DNA of 64,000 nt from Paragonimus westermani (taxonomy: Eukaryota; Platyhelminthes; Trematoda; Plagiorchiida; Troglotrematidae), in the NCBI GenBank assembly GCA_008508345.1, contig QNGE01001315.1, forward strand, positions 1 through 64,000, in the 5' to 3' direction. The position numbers and the translations under genes are program-made. Of the stretch, positions 34,647 through 47,211 are shown piece after piece; positions within the stretch are counted from its first letter, which is position 1; each line of letters starts with the position of its first letter. The notes under the pieces were generated by a model. That model had not been told where the DNA came from and did not search any database. It saw only the letters and a list, made by a program, of their open reading frames with translations.

Positions 34647-35519
34647 ATTAAGTCTACATTATTGACAACTGTCTTGGTGAAGCATTTTCCACTTTGAGGC
34701 TGCAAAGCGGATTGGGGTGTATTTAGCGGAGCACGAAGTAATTTCTAACATTGTCTGTACTGTTTGGAGCTTATCAAACATCACAGAGGTTGTAGGCATA
34801 TTCAATTTCGGTCAGTCTTCCACCAGGTAAGAGGTCCACACGGACATCTTGTGAATGTTGTAGGCAGCTCTCCGTTGTTTCATCTGTTACACAATTAAAC
34901 AAAAATGATGGGTGTGAGTAGCCTTGGCATACGCTGCTGAAACTGTCAGTAAGTTAACTGTAAACCTTAACCTGAGCTGAAGTATAATAATAGAGAGTCG
35001 ACAGTATTCTCACATATTTGGTCAACACACCTTTGCGTCTAAGTAACTGTGGAACTATAGGTAGATCGACTGCATCGAACGCCCCTCTGTGATTAAAAAA
35101 AACCGTCAATTATCGCCTGACAGTATTCATGGCGTTGCTCCAGAACTTGATGAATAGCGAAAATTAGACCGACCTTCTTGTCCAGAGTGATATATTGTCC
35201 GGTCTTCCTTAATGTCTGCCTTTCGAGCTGTAGTTAATCGAGAAAGTGTAAGTGATACCAAGACGCTAGTAACTACTGGGATCAATGTAATCCCCATTAT
35301 AATAAAGTTAGCTCTTGACTCCTTTCTTGAGTACGGAAACCATCGAGTGCTCCCAATGCGAAGGGATGTTCTCCATCATCCAAACAAGCTCAAATAACCT
35401 AATCAAGGCTTCTACCAGTGTCTCACCCCCTTCTGGGCCAGGAACTATATTGAATTTTAGAGTCAAAGTGCAATGACTTACCTCAATTTTAGTGGATGGG
35501 TCTAAATCTACCAACCAAA

Positions 35520-36450
35520 GTAGTGCAGTGCAAGCTTGCACTAAGTAAACCAGACACTGCTTCGGAATCAGGTCTCCGAGCACCTGTTGCATTAATATTT
35601 GAAGGGTGGTCGGGGCATTCGTCAATCCAAATGGCATGGTTTCAAACTCGTACAGACCAGAGGGTACCACAAACGCGGTTCTCAGGCGATCACTGGGCTC
35701 CACTTTCACCTGCCAGCAACCAGATTCCAAATCAAGGGTACTAAACCACTCGGTGCCCGAAAGAGCATTGGTAGTGTCATCGATACGTGGTAGTTGAAAC
35801 GAATCTTTTTTAGTTACCGCGTTTAACTGGCGATAGTCAACACATGATCTTAAGGAGCCATCCTTTTTCTTGACTAATACTACCGGAGACGCCCATGGAG
35901 ATGTTGACGGCCGAATAATGCTTTTCTCTAACGTGCACTTCCTCAGTTACATGCTGTCCCTTACGGACATCCACAACGCCTGATAGTGTTTTGTACACCG
36001 GTCCCATCGGAAAACGCTCGCCATATACGCGTACGGCCAGATTAGGTAGGTCCAGGATACATTCCATAATTAGCAAATAGTTACTGCCCAGAATGACATG
36101 AAACGGTGGCTTCGGCACAACCGAGAACTTCAATGTACACGTCCACCTTCCTACCTGCACTGTTCCGCCAACACACGCCAGTGCACGCTTGCGGTAGAAC
36201 CACTTGACCAGCTAAATTAACACCTGAAGTGTTCCGCTTAATGGTTCAACCTTCCGGTCTTATTATGAATGGTTGTTCCGTCCGCCTTCATTGACTGGCG
36301 AACGCCCTGGGCCAGTAGCACTGAGGCGTTTGAAAAGTCTGATGGTATTCCGCGAAGCGAAAGCGATTTCCGTTTCCTTGACTTTCTCCGTTGGCCACAC
36401 CTCATGCTCGACGATCAGACCACGCTTCACTTTCATACCGCTATCCATCC
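35520..36450 (-). pseudogene. Gypsy-type pol remnant: protease end and reverse transcriptase start
   Basis: Minus strand. 36160-35837 ends a retropepsin-like domain ('FHVILGSNYLLIMECILDLP', as in the V-I-L-G-x-D-x-L motif; the catalytic D-T/S-G was not seen) and the following linker. A frame change leads to the RT: '[15 protein letters not shown]', '[20 protein letters not shown]', '[20 protein letters not shown]', '[20 protein letters not shown]' and '[14 protein letters not shown]'. It stops near 35525 at '..KQCLVYL', just before the catalytic D-D-I-L motif, where RTE-like sequence takes over. RNase H and integrase are absent. It is truncated and frameshifted, hence inactive. Confidence 0.85.
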
Positions 36451-37766
36451 TAATTATGTTTTATGAGCTGCTGAGAGGAACAGTTTATCTGACATCTAAC
36501 ACCTGTAGAGATTTTTCTAGGTAAATGAAAATAGCTCGTTTGATAGCTTCATCTTTAGTGAGTGAGTCCACGTGGGCGTGGCTTGCGTTGACTGTCACCA
36601 ACGTAGAAGTTGAACAGCTACCTTTTGCGTTTGTTAGAAACTTCTTTGTGCATTGTCCTTGCAATTGTATACTCGTATTTCTCCCTTTTACTTCACCTTA
36701 CAGCCCCTGTCGTTTTACTTTTCGCCGCCCCCATCTTTTGCCCATCCTTTGGCAGTCATATAAGGCGCAATTAATCGTGATCCATTTGCTCCTCCTAGCA
36801 GTACTGTTGATAACCTGCCTTAATCGTACAGGAATTTTGATCAATACGTTGTTGCAATCTCTCCGAGATTTTGTTCACCTCTCATTTACGTTCTACTGGA
36901 CGGCGTTAGCTGCCTGTTCTCCATCCGTGGACAAAATTTGTCATTAAGGCGTTGTTCTTGTCATTTGATGGGATATTATCCGCAGGAGTATACAGAACAA
37001 CTTGCTAACAGTTCATTACTGTTTGTAGTATTGCGAAACGCGAAATTACACTCCAGAAACCGTGCTAATTTTGTTCGATAGAGCGTGGTTTATGCAAGAT
37101 TTCTGTGTGTTGGTCTAATTATGCAGCATTTTTGTAGTCATCAATCTTTAATCGTTGGTTTTAGAGACCTGTGGAACGAATTATTTGAAGGCTGTCGATA
37201 TTAAACGTGTACTGTACGTAAGTTTAGCCACAATTAACAAATGGCCATTGGTGGATGAAACCTGTTGGGTGTTGTTGATGTAAGTTGACGACCTCAGATA
37301 CCGTCCTGCCCCATTAGTCCTGTCTAAGTCTGGGTCAGTTAAATTGACACAAACCATGTATATCTCACCTGATGGCATGCATTATTTTTACTCACTGGCT
37401 CAAAAACTTATTGCTTACTTTATTTGTTTGGCGCGTCGGTTTTTTGCCAGTTTGAGTGTTGCATGCATGGGTTATAAATGGTTGCTTTATTTAGCTCCAC
37501 AACTCCTCGGGATACCGTGGTGCAAGTTCAGGATTATGTTACTAAATGTATCTCAGTGGTGCCGGTCATTTGCTGTCAAAATCGTTTATTTGTGAGTATT
37601 ACTTTGTTTCCAACGCTATTTTCATCGACCGCTGACGAAGGCTGATACTTGCATCAGGTTGTAACAAAGGGTACGCCGTTTTACGTACTACTCTGAATCT
37701 TTTTACCACCTACATGTATGACGATTAGTCGTCTTTTAATTGCACGTCATTCCGACTCGTTCACAG
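36451..37766. other. Intron sequence, nothing recognised
   Basis: The last 1.3 kb of intron 2. A 140-codon open frame at 36525-36947 is hydrophobic in places but has no known motif or splice support. Confidence 0.5.
37632..37665 (+). other. Hammerhead-like CTGACGA-hairpin-GTAAC motif
   Basis: CTGACGA is followed by a perfect 5 bp hairpin (CTGAT/ATCAG) and then 'gttgtaac'. The layout matches the motif in the palindromic elements (CTGAGGAAGG, hairpin, ..TTGAAAC). The GAAAC box is changed to GTAAC, so any ribozyme would be inactive. It is probably a worn copy of the same repeat. Confidence 0.4.
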
Positions 37767-37874
37767 CAACGACTTGCCAGACGCTTAGAGAAATGGCGTG
37801 AGATGACCGCGCATTGGGACCGGTGGGATTCCGCTTGGAATCGTCTCTACCGCAATGGCCGAGTATCGGAAAAG
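37767..37874 (+). CDS. TBC RabGAP (RN-tre/USP6NL-like), exon 3
   Basis: This is a 108-base exon, 36 codons in phase 0, after the acceptor TTCACAG and before GTACAC (a weaker donor). It reads 'RRLEKWREMTAHWDRW', followed by 'NRLYRNGRVSEK'. Repeated Trp with E-R-x-x-K-W-x-x-M-x-x-x-W-D-x-(W/Y) is the segment just before the TBC domain in RN-tre and related RabGAPs. The next expected residues (x-R-R-x-(Y/F)-K-G-I-P...R-G-x-x-W) should start the following exon, which I could not find. Codon use and the absence of stops fit a working gene, unlike the surrounding transposon remains. Confidence 0.8.
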
Positions 37875-40631
37875 GTACACTTTTTCAACCCTCTTCATTA
37901 ATTTCACGTGATGTGTTTCATTTCTTCCCGTTGAATGATTCTCATTCATGTGTTCTGTTAATTGGCTTTGTGCTGTGTCACTCCGTGCATGCGAACCTAG
38001 TTTCCGAGGGAGTTCCCACCTGTCTGTCATACTGGTGTCTGGTACTACGTCATTTCTATTTCATTCATGTGTTTGTAACTGTCAGGAAGTGGGTGACGAA
38101 AGCAGAAATACTTGAGACGACTGACTCTTGAAACTGTGGTCTTGTGCTTACTAGTTGCATTCCCTTGAATCTGGAATTGAATGTGCTGTCTCCGAAACGC
38201 ACACTTACAATCGTCCCAGTGTCATCATTCACTTGAGTTTGCCTTTGGACAATATTGCGTCCCAACGCTTCTTCCCCAAAATCCCTAGTGATGACGAAGC
38301 CCAATTTCGCAGCTTAACTGAAGTGAAAACTCTAAGGCGGGGCAAAACCCACTAAATTGTTTATGCCCTGTCAGATTGCGCATTTCTATCAGAGTCTGTT
38401 GACACCGACAGGAAAGACATTGCTTATTCGTCCCACCTGCGCATATCTTTGCAGACAACAGTTCAGGTGCTACCGGGAACGCCTTCTTCTCATCTTTGGA
38501 AGCAAACCAACCCCATGGACAACACCCTGTTTATTGGCGCCGTGAACACAACCTGATTGTCTTACTCCGGAAGGGAGACATTTGAGTGGTGTGTTCAGCG
38601 TCGGGGTGCAACGCACTGCGTGGCGATCGGCTGTTTTCTCACGAACTCGGTGTATAGATTCCCGAAATTCAGCCTAAAGGACGTCAACGTGTTTCACACA
38701 GACCGCCACGTGCAACCCAACCACAGATGCAAGTTGGCCGCTTCGCCCTGGGTTATCGTTGCAGATTGTCGTTCACTTTAGAATGGCCGTCTTGACTCAA
38801 ACCATGCCGTTGTTCGTGCTTGGTTTTATCTTATGATTAAAAACGGTCTACTTTCCGGTGTGAACTGAGGCTGTGCGAATGGCCTACTATATAACACAGG
38901 CAGTCAGGCTGTCCAGGTCACAACAGTAGAGTGATTCAAACGAGTACTGGATGGAAGCTTCAGCAGCTGTGCGAACCAGTTGTGATGAATTCTGATTCAA
39001 AATGGCATCACAAGTACGGCAGAAGTAGATTTCTGCTGATTCGTTAAAGCCTCTGGGTAAACGTCGAATAATCCCCCCTGACTTCGAACACGACAGTGGC
39101 CGTCAGGAACTGAACCGCACACCTATGAAAAGTGCGTAGTGACCGCGAGATTTCCCCCAAATCCGGACTTTCTCTCTCCAGCTCTTCGAAGATGATGATA
39201 AGAGAATATCCTCTGTATTGACCATATTTCCTCGTCCCACAGAGGTGATTGAATAATTTCCTCGTGATTGGTACTTATCAGCAATTATGCCCATGTTTAA
39301 AAAGCTTCATGGAACGCCCTGTGACAATAGTACAGTGCAGTTCTCTCTCCATTTGATTCGGAATGCGCATTTGTCCTATAATTGTGCAACCTCTGAAGAA
39401 CAGGCAGATTTCCTATCTGGTCGCTGGCGAGAATGTGAAAGTGCAGCTTCTGTCGTTTAGTTTGCTGACCTGTATAGAATGTGCGAACTGCATTACCTGA
39501 CTTGGTTCCTGTTCAAACGACATGTAAACCATGTTGAACTAATGGTATGGCATTACTCGTCCGTGTGATGCGCGCTTTATACTTCACAAAGTTTTCTCAC
39601 AAAATTAGCTTGATGCTGATCTGACCTTTATTGTTACGGCATCTCTTTTCACCTACCTGTGTTGTGTGCTTTTGTTTGCTTTCAATATCTCTGACGATGT
39701 GTCTATACGTTCAATGACAGCGTATGTTGTACCTGAAAATCCTCCTCATTTGTGGCATCGCATAGACATCTGATTCCCAATTAACGAGAGTTCATGATGT
39801 GTATATGCGCCCAGCTTTGCTCCGCAGATCAGAGGCTTAGCCGTGACATACAGACTATTGACATTTGACCACCCTTGTCTCGGCCTGTTAGCCTGTATCA
39901 AATTAACTAATTGTGTGAACAACGCGGTAGTTTTTCGAGGTGTATTTGGGAATACCCCGAGTTTGCGACTCTTAACCAGGGAAATGACTGTTCAACGTAC
40001 CCCAACTGACCGCCTTTAGTGAGACCTGCATGAGTCACAGAATCGTTAATCTTTTCACCTTTCGCTTCGCTAATCTCACAATCCGGCTTCTAGGACATGA
40101 CGGAACTGATTAGAAGTAAATCGTTTGTACTTTCGAACTTGTTACCGATGTGTTGACCCGAATTTTTTTATTTTTCAGCAGACATTGCGCATTCAACTAA
40201 CGTACCTAACATCTCTGGGTTGCTAAAGTTGAGCCTTATGCCCTCTGGGGTTGCTATCGTGGTTTCCGTTAATCATGTGAAATTTCGGGATATGTTGTGC
40301 ACTTAGGTCACTTCCTATTTCTCGGCCATTTACCTTCTTTTGTTCACTTCTGTCTTTTTCTTTGAGCTATCCACCAAAATCTTATACGGCCTGTTTTCTT
40401 TGTTCTCCGTTGGTCGCATCACCGTTTACTTTTACACTTGAGCCTGTTCAATGGCTACCACTGGACCTGCCACTGATGGCTGGGACGTAGCCACAAGTCA
40501 CGTGCCCCCCGCTTGCTGTTTGTTCATAAACTATGTTGAACTTTTATGGGTCGTGAAAAATACTATATGATGAACAAGCTCGTTTTCAGTGATTCATCAT
40601 CAGAATAAATAAATCACATTTATATAACATT

Positions 40632-41060
40632 TTATGGGGAATCGTTAAGGGGGTAAACGGGGAACGGGTGGTTAATGAGATCAATCAATTCAATGTCACA
40701 CTGCAACCAAGTTCCCACTTGAACAGTGGGTCTTGACAGGCTAATAGGATGTGGGATTGGCCAAGGCAGATCTAAATCCTGAACCAAACGTTTCTGTAAG
40801 CACAGGGGTGGGTTGTACAGGCGAATTCCAGTGACCTCAGCTGTGGATATAGTCCTACTTCTCACTGCCATCGACTGGGTAGCCTTAACTCGGTAGATTG
40901 GGTGGAATGCGTCTGTCACGTTGACAGAGTGATTGGATGCGATAGTGTGGCACTGTTGACAGATTCCGTTATGTTGAACCGTTCAGACAAGCGTTTGGTC
41001 GTGCGACCAACGTAGCTGGTTCCACGGGAACAAGTGCACTAGTCTACACAAAAGCTGGTT
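40632..41060 (-). pseudogene. Penelope-like element, GIY-YIG endonuclease and C-terminus remnant
   Basis: Minus strand, from 41060 down: 'CTCSRGTSYVGRTTKRLSER', the C-x-C..S-Y-(I/V)-G-(R/E)-T start of the GIY-YIG domain found at the C-terminus of Penelope-like retroelements. A frame change follows, then 40919-40632 with 'FHPIYRVKATQSMAVR', 'TAEVTGIRLYNPPLCLQKRL' and 'QDLDLPWP', the conserved end of these proteins. The RT should lie beyond 41060 on this strand but is not recognisable. Downstream on the minus strand is 'CTGATGA' with a later 'GAAAACG', possibly the remains of the hammerhead that Penelope-like elements often carry. Confidence 0.7.
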
Positions 41061-44000
41061 TTACGTCGTCTATGTTTTCTCGTACCCCGTTTTAATTGAT
41101 TGTTAGGCAGCCACGGCTGTTTTATCTTCCTCAAATGGCGCTGTTTGATCGGAAAAACGATCGTTTCACTGTCTATAAAAAGAGCATACAACTGCCAGTT
41201 TTCTTCTTACCAAAGTTTAACCAAATATGCGTTTGGTTCTGCTGACCCGACGTACCACGACCAAACGCGGATACAGTATGAAATGGCGAGCTGTTTGACT
41301 TCATCTGCTTTAAAGTGTGTTGATAGGCTTCCACACAATAGGGACGAGTTTCAGTTCGTCCGTTTTTCGATGATCGAAACTATCAGCTGTCCGCTCGAGA
41401 TGGACTACAAGCAATTCGGCCTGGATGTACAAATCCGACTGTCTCTATTGTTGCATTGGCCCAGTTGTTCTATTGACGTGACCCTTGATCACAGAACGGG
41501 TCGTAACAAACGTTGCCTTACATACTGGAGAGCGAATCTCAAACATTTCAAGGTTCAGCCTTGTTTACTTATTTTTGTATGAAAAGTGGTAAACTGAAAG
41601 AGTCCGTTTTCTACACCATGAACTGTTTTCCCCCATGCAACGTGCTGGTTCATGGGGAGATGTGTCGCGTTACGCCACGTACTCCTGTGAATGGAAGTAC
41701 AAGACACCCGGTGATCGGATCCATGTGTTATCTTGTGCTCAGGAGACTGTCGAATAGAGCGTGCGTTCTGTCACCTGGATAAGGACATTCCTCTACAATT
41801 CTGTGGTTTTGTTCAACTCCACCACACTGCTTATCTCGGTAAAAATATGCTAATTTCGGCTGTTTTCGGGTTACTGTTCTAAACTTGTACAACGTTTCCG
41901 GTGCGTGCCAAACGTCACGCGAGTCTCTATTGATTATCGTGAATTGTCGCATCGAGTTGACTCTGACAAGTGCTAATTAGCTTCCTCCAGGTGCATGTTC
42001 AGTTACCTTAAGAGCTTACGGGTTTTGTGGTAAAGTTTCTATTTACTGATTGATGCTTCTGATCTGAGCTTTGCTGATTGTGTTGACCATTTTCGCTTTT
42101 CTCATACTTAGTGAGTGCAAGTTGTGCTCAATAATCTCGATTGCTTGTGGTTTGGATTGGATAGTTTGGACATACCCCACTCATACACTGCAGTAATCCC
42201 TGTTTTTCTACACCGGCTGGGTACTTTTTCATGAAGAGTGTGAGTGGCGTTACAGGTGACGAACCCCAATCATATGGTTTATTCATTCAGAGCAAAATAT
42301 TTCGAACATACTTAACCAGTGTTAACTTGGTCAGTAAAATAAGCTTTGAAGTTTGCTAACAAAATATCCACTACAGATTAGGAAAATACGTTGGGTCTCC
42401 TGCTTTTGCATTGCAGGAAGCTTGCTGTTCTGGCGTAGTTTGTTGTCAGTACGTTTATCATAAGGTTATTTTGTAGATAACAATTTGATTACCAATCATC
42501 GCATGGCTAGCTTTGCATTCCGATGTCTACTTCGTCTAGCCTGCCCTTAAAGGAAGCCTATGATTCGAGTTTTTTCTTCGTAACACGTCATAAATGGTGT
42601 GGTTCGAGCTTTCTTTTATTTTGACAAGGGCCCACAAAATGGCATATCAGTGTTTAAGTACGAATGTGTGAGGAAGAGAATTTATGTACAAACGTTGGAA
42701 ACTTGTAAAGAAGAAAGATGCATAGTCTTATGAGCACAGGCTCACCGCTGACTGTAACATCCAGCCATGTTTCGTAGCGCTCACAAACAGGACGTGTGTG
42801 GTCATGTAATGTCCACCCTGGCAGGCACCTCCGCCCATCCTTGCTAAATGGGGCTGCCAATGTTTCTATAGCACATGCCCACGTCGTGGCTTTACCATCT
42901 TGCTTGTTTTTCTAATCGTCAGCAGTTGCATTAAACACCCTTTTGACCTTCGGAGTACATACTCTAGCCAAGGTAGGTTATGAATTTTGCTCATCTCGGT
43001 TGCTGGTGGTGAACCCTATGGTCTCCCAAATACGTATCACGTTGTTTGTACTGTAAACCCGTTTGGTGCAGGTTAGCTGTCGGGGACAAGGATGGTCATA
43101 TATCGAGTGGACTAGGTGTCTGACCCACAAAGCAGGACAGAGCGCACACACGCATTGATCGAAAATCTGACATCTTTGTGATGTATGTGGTTAACAAAAA
43201 CACACCGTGTGCTCTCGCTGTCCAAGTTGACGTTTCATCAGTAGTACAACAAGCTGATAAGGCGACCCCTCCTAATTAGTTGGGAGTGATCTGCAGTCTT
43301 GAACGGTGTGCGTGCAACAACAAAAATGAAGTCAGTGCTATCCCATTCTTGTAACAGCACCATACGTTGTATAACGCATGAGTTTGTTTGCACATTGAGC
43401 ATTATACCATATTCTGTATATTATCACCTCATGATAAAGACTGGTATTTACGTCCAAGTGTTACCCGTTAGCTCATACGGGAGCAGAGTGGATCATCCAA
43501 AATGAATAATATGATTGTGGAACCGACTATCTCAAATGTGGGATGGCTATTAAGCTCTACCCACAAGTTATAAATCATGGCAACAGAAGTTGTTCAGTTA
43601 ACCTGAAACACACGGCTTGAACAGAATAGGTTTGCACAATGTAACCTTACGGAATATACACTGAAAGCTTGTTAGTAAGCATGTTTAGTCGTCATTCCAA
43701 ACAATGGTTACTAATGGTACAACGGAACAAAGATGCTTGGGGTTATGTGAGTCTTTCGCGGAACAAAACAACAACCGTTATTCACTCCGTGTGAGATAAC
43801 AGCAACTAAACAATGAACAGCTTAATTGCATTCAGCGGGAAACCAGAGCACCAAAGATGAGGGTCACATCAAACGGACCGGTGTTCGGCTGTAAATAAAT
43901 CGATGGACGTGCGCAGTTCGCATCTGTGGCGTATTGGGTTAGGTCCATTCACGTACGAATGGGAGCATAGGACATGCTATTCTCGAGTAGTCAAAAGGCT

Positions 44001-46249
44001 TGGACGAAGCCAAATGAAATTATGCACACAATTTCATGTTCACGCTCTACTAACCTTTGGCTACTCACTTATTAGTGAACCATCATCTTTAGCAAATTTT
44101 CTCCAAATCAGGTCATCTTCAAACATCCAATACAACCTTTTGGACACTCTGGCGTTACAGCTCATTTTCAAGGTTGCGCATTTCAGTTGCACGTCTTACT
44201 GTTAAGATTCAGTTTTACTGTGTCTTCGTGACCGTTACCAATTAGGCCATAGTCAGAAGCCTCGGGACTGTGTTTCTCATCTGCCAGATAGGGAGTTGGC
44301 GGTCTGTCTGTTTTATTTCACATTGGCTGTCTCTACTTCGTTCAGCAGAGTTGTCCTCGTTAATGATGTCCTTTTTTAATCAACATTTCGTTTCCTGTGT
44401 AAATTGGGCTATCGTAAAATTTATTTCGTTTGATTCTCACCCCCATCCAATCTACTTCTCCTTATTTCCATTATACGCTCCATCATGTGACCGGATTCCG
44501 TTTAATCGAACACCGATAATTTCTCAAGCTTACAAGACGAATATTCAAGGGCATCCCCCAACAATTTCGCATGATTGTGTGGCCTCTGTTGCTACGAGTT
44601 CCCGAAGCGAAAAGCAGGCACAAAAACCTCTATTCGGTACGTTTTTGTTCGTACATCTTAGTTGGTTTGCCTGTATTTTTGCCCTGCCTCCGCTCTTTGT
44701 TTAATGTCAGTCTGCTTGACCGTGTAGGCCATGTTGGAGTAAGCTTAAAACATCTTGAGTATAAAAAAGCGCTCATCGATCCATATTGCACGTGGGACAC
44801 GCAACATCCATTCAGTTCTTACGTTCTTCTCGTTACTAAAAGAACAGTTACTTTTGGTTTTGGTTTGCCTACTTGAGCATTCCTAAGGAAACATGGGCAC
44901 ACCTAAAGTAACTGTAGAGTTTTTTGGTGTTTAATGTTTGTTTGTGATTCAAACAAACTCTTGAAATTGCACCCGGTTTCACGCATTGATCACCCGAGAC
45001 AATGGAATTATTTCAGCCCCGTGTCTGATCTGCGCCAAGTTCCTACTAATAGATACAGCCTAGCTTCGTCTGTTTGGCACAGAGTGCTTAGCACGTTGCG
45101 TATTCACTTTGCCAAATACTCTTTGACCTCTTTCCAGTCATTTCCGTCCATATTTTAGGTGTGTTTGTCATTACAGTTGCGGAGGACTAGGTATGTTTGA
45201 TATCTCGTCCGAATGACAGAATGGGGTTTTCTGGTTTCAGATGCGTGTAATCAGATGTAGCTGGATGGGATTGTGATTTCGTTTCAGGTTTTGCACAAGA
45301 CGCTTGCCAAAGACCTGCAAACTGAGAGCGATCAAAAATTCACCCATATTAGTGGGGGAAATGTTGGTCTCTCCACCGCGACGTATGAGCAGCTGTCTCT
45401 CTTGTTGTTATCCCTTTCATACGTGCGAATTTGCTTATGGTCACGAGCTCGCCACGCTGACCACCGAACTCATCATTATGATTTCGAGACTTGGTTAATC
45501 AAATTATCGTTGTCTAGGTTTGAACAACGTGGTTGTATCCGGTCGATGTGTTATCTGATATGTTGCAACCATCTTGTGGTGTGGAGGTTGGTTAGGTAAA
45601 CATTTGAAACTTAAACATATGAGAACTTACGTACACTTATCTTCTCTCCCTGACTCTTTGGAGACTGCTGTTTATAGTAACTCGTGAAATTACATGACCG
45701 ATGATGGAATAAGGAAAAAGGTGGTACAATCACCGGGTGAAACTTATGGATGTAGTCATCTCATTAGCTAAGACACTGCCACGTTTGACATGTTTGTCAG
45801 CCAAGTATTCGTTTATTCTTGTCGTCCCAAATTTGGTCGTGAACTTCGCATCTGTATCAGTGATTTACTTGTTTCCGACATCATATTCTGAACATTTCGT
45901 CTCGTCCAAAACACACGGTTAAACGACAGCAAATGCTGAGTATCGCCAGCTAGTCTTTACTCCGTCTTTTTTTCATAATGACATGTAGATATTATTGTTT
46001 GCTCCGACATGTGATCCCTCATCGCTATGATGCTTGTGCAGTTGTCACAACAATCTACTAGCTAGGGACATTGGACGGCCAGGGCACATTCTGGGGAGGA
46101 AGTCTTTCGAAATCAAAAGGTGAAAAGCTGGATAAGGTTTTCTTTCATACGTGATTAGATACAGTGCTGTAGATGCAGATATTTAGACGAATTCAACATT
46201 CACTCGGGTGCAAACAAAGTTTGCTGATTTCACCTAACAGAACTGTCGG

Positions 46250-46395
46250 ATTCTTCTTGGTTCGTGACCGCGTTATTGGCTGGTCATTTCGTGGTTTTAT
46301 CCGGCTGCTGGTTACCCTGACGAAGTGTCAGATGTGGTAGACTCCTGGCTGACATATGAAGTGATCGATTCTACTATCACCGATTATGCGCCTGT
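46250..46395 (-). mobile_element. RTE-like LINE 3' tail fragment
   Basis: It is similar in order to 49695-49830: 'tttcgtgac', 'tttatccggctgctgg' / 'tttatccggttgttgg', then 'ctgacatatgaa' / 'ctgacatacaga'. In the second copy this segment follows an RTE RT C-terminus on the minus strand. No useful frame remains. Confidence 0.5.
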
Positions 46396-47183
46396 ATGTT
46401 TTAGCCAAATGTTCTATTTGTATTTTTGGAAAGTACACGTTGCCTATGTTGTCGTTTCAGTTGATACGGGTCAGCCGAAGGCATCAACAGTTTCTAACTG
46501 CCACAGGTTTGTTCCCGTGCTTGCAACTAGCAGGTCCTGTCTGCGAACTCCAGAACAAGGTGGATCTACGCATCCTTCCTTTCAACTACAATCACACCTC
46601 TTTCAGACGCGTTGGTGTGATAACCCTGTCCTATATGGTCATTAATGAAACATTTTACATTTTTGCCTCGCAGATACGAAGGCTAGAGTTCAACTTCTGC
46701 CACAGACAGGGATGTGTATACACTATTGATGTCTTCTAACATAAGCGAAGCTTGGATCTGATGCGTACTGTTGCTAGCGATAATTGTGAAAGTGTTACTG
46801 AGTGGGAGATCTGTGATCAAACCTGAATGATGCCCGACTTGTAACGACGAACACCAACAGCTTTTCCACTATGAATTTCCTGAATGGGCTAGAACCTTCA
46901 TTTTAATTGCCCCCGCAATTTCCCCGGTCGTTTTTATTCAGCTTGCTAACTGTTCAACTCTTGTATGCCCAACCCAAAGAACGCCGTCATTCCCTATTTC
47001 TGAGGTGTTCTTTCAACGTCCGTGTTAATGAGGACCTTCGTTCTGGCGATCACAAAGTGACACATTTAGCTCTAGTTCTAATCCTTGATTTAATAGATAT
47101 GATAGTACGATACCGTTTTGGAATGCTTTCAGTATCGATTTTGCATTCACACTAGTGCGGTTTGTTTGTCCTTGTTTGATGTT

Positions 47184-47211
47184 GCTGTGATGTGTGAACA
47201 CACATCACAGC
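47184..47211. repeat. Short perfect hairpin
   Basis: 'gctgtgatgtgtg' and its exact reverse complement are separated by two bases, giving a 13 bp stem. It is in an intron, with no T-run or other context that suggests a function. Confidence 0.7.

Larger units (their letters stand above)
33700..35485 (-). mobile_element. RTE-like LINE reverse transcriptase remnant, interrupted by a palindromic element
   Basis: Minus strand, from 35485 down: pre-RT '[20 protein letters not shown]', then '[16 protein letters not shown]' ending at 35308; 'IFAIHQVLEQRHEYCQAIID' (35190-35110); 'RGAFDAVDL' (motif A); and 'EIEYAYNLCDV' near 34800, where the catalytic Y-A-D-D has become Y-A-Y-N. It then reads 'VDLMLDTETVGVIDRFVYLT' (34399-34154) and, near 33780, 'RLRGWGPRDSL'-like C-terminal sequence. 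Removing the 34382-34646 insertion and one target copy restores a continuous frame at the join. The upstream end abuts Gypsy pol sequence. Confidence 0.75.

Noticed and set aside
34411..34705. Two mirrored open frames on opposite strands giving nearly the same protein
   Set aside because: This is a trivial result of the perfect palindrome, not a protein-coding signal.
37995..38060. Possible missing TBC exon ('GVPTCLSYWCLVL' in one frame)
   Set aside because: It has the G-V-P and a later Trp, but lacks the R-G-x-x-W spacing, and no acceptor gives the right phase in this frame.
40590..40625. Hammerhead at the 3' side of the Penelope-like fragment (minus strand CTGATGA ... GAAAACG)
   Set aside because: Stem II cannot be formed convincingly, so it is mentioned only as possible remains.
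41100..41582. 160-codon plus-strand open frame
   Set aside because: Long, but no motif, no splice context, and it overlaps the expected upstream part of a minus-strand Penelope-like element; taken as chance.
45273..45599. 108-codon frame considered as a TBC exon
   Set aside because: It contains no K-G-I-P or R-G-x-x-W pattern, and the frame does not match the splice phases of the flanking exons.
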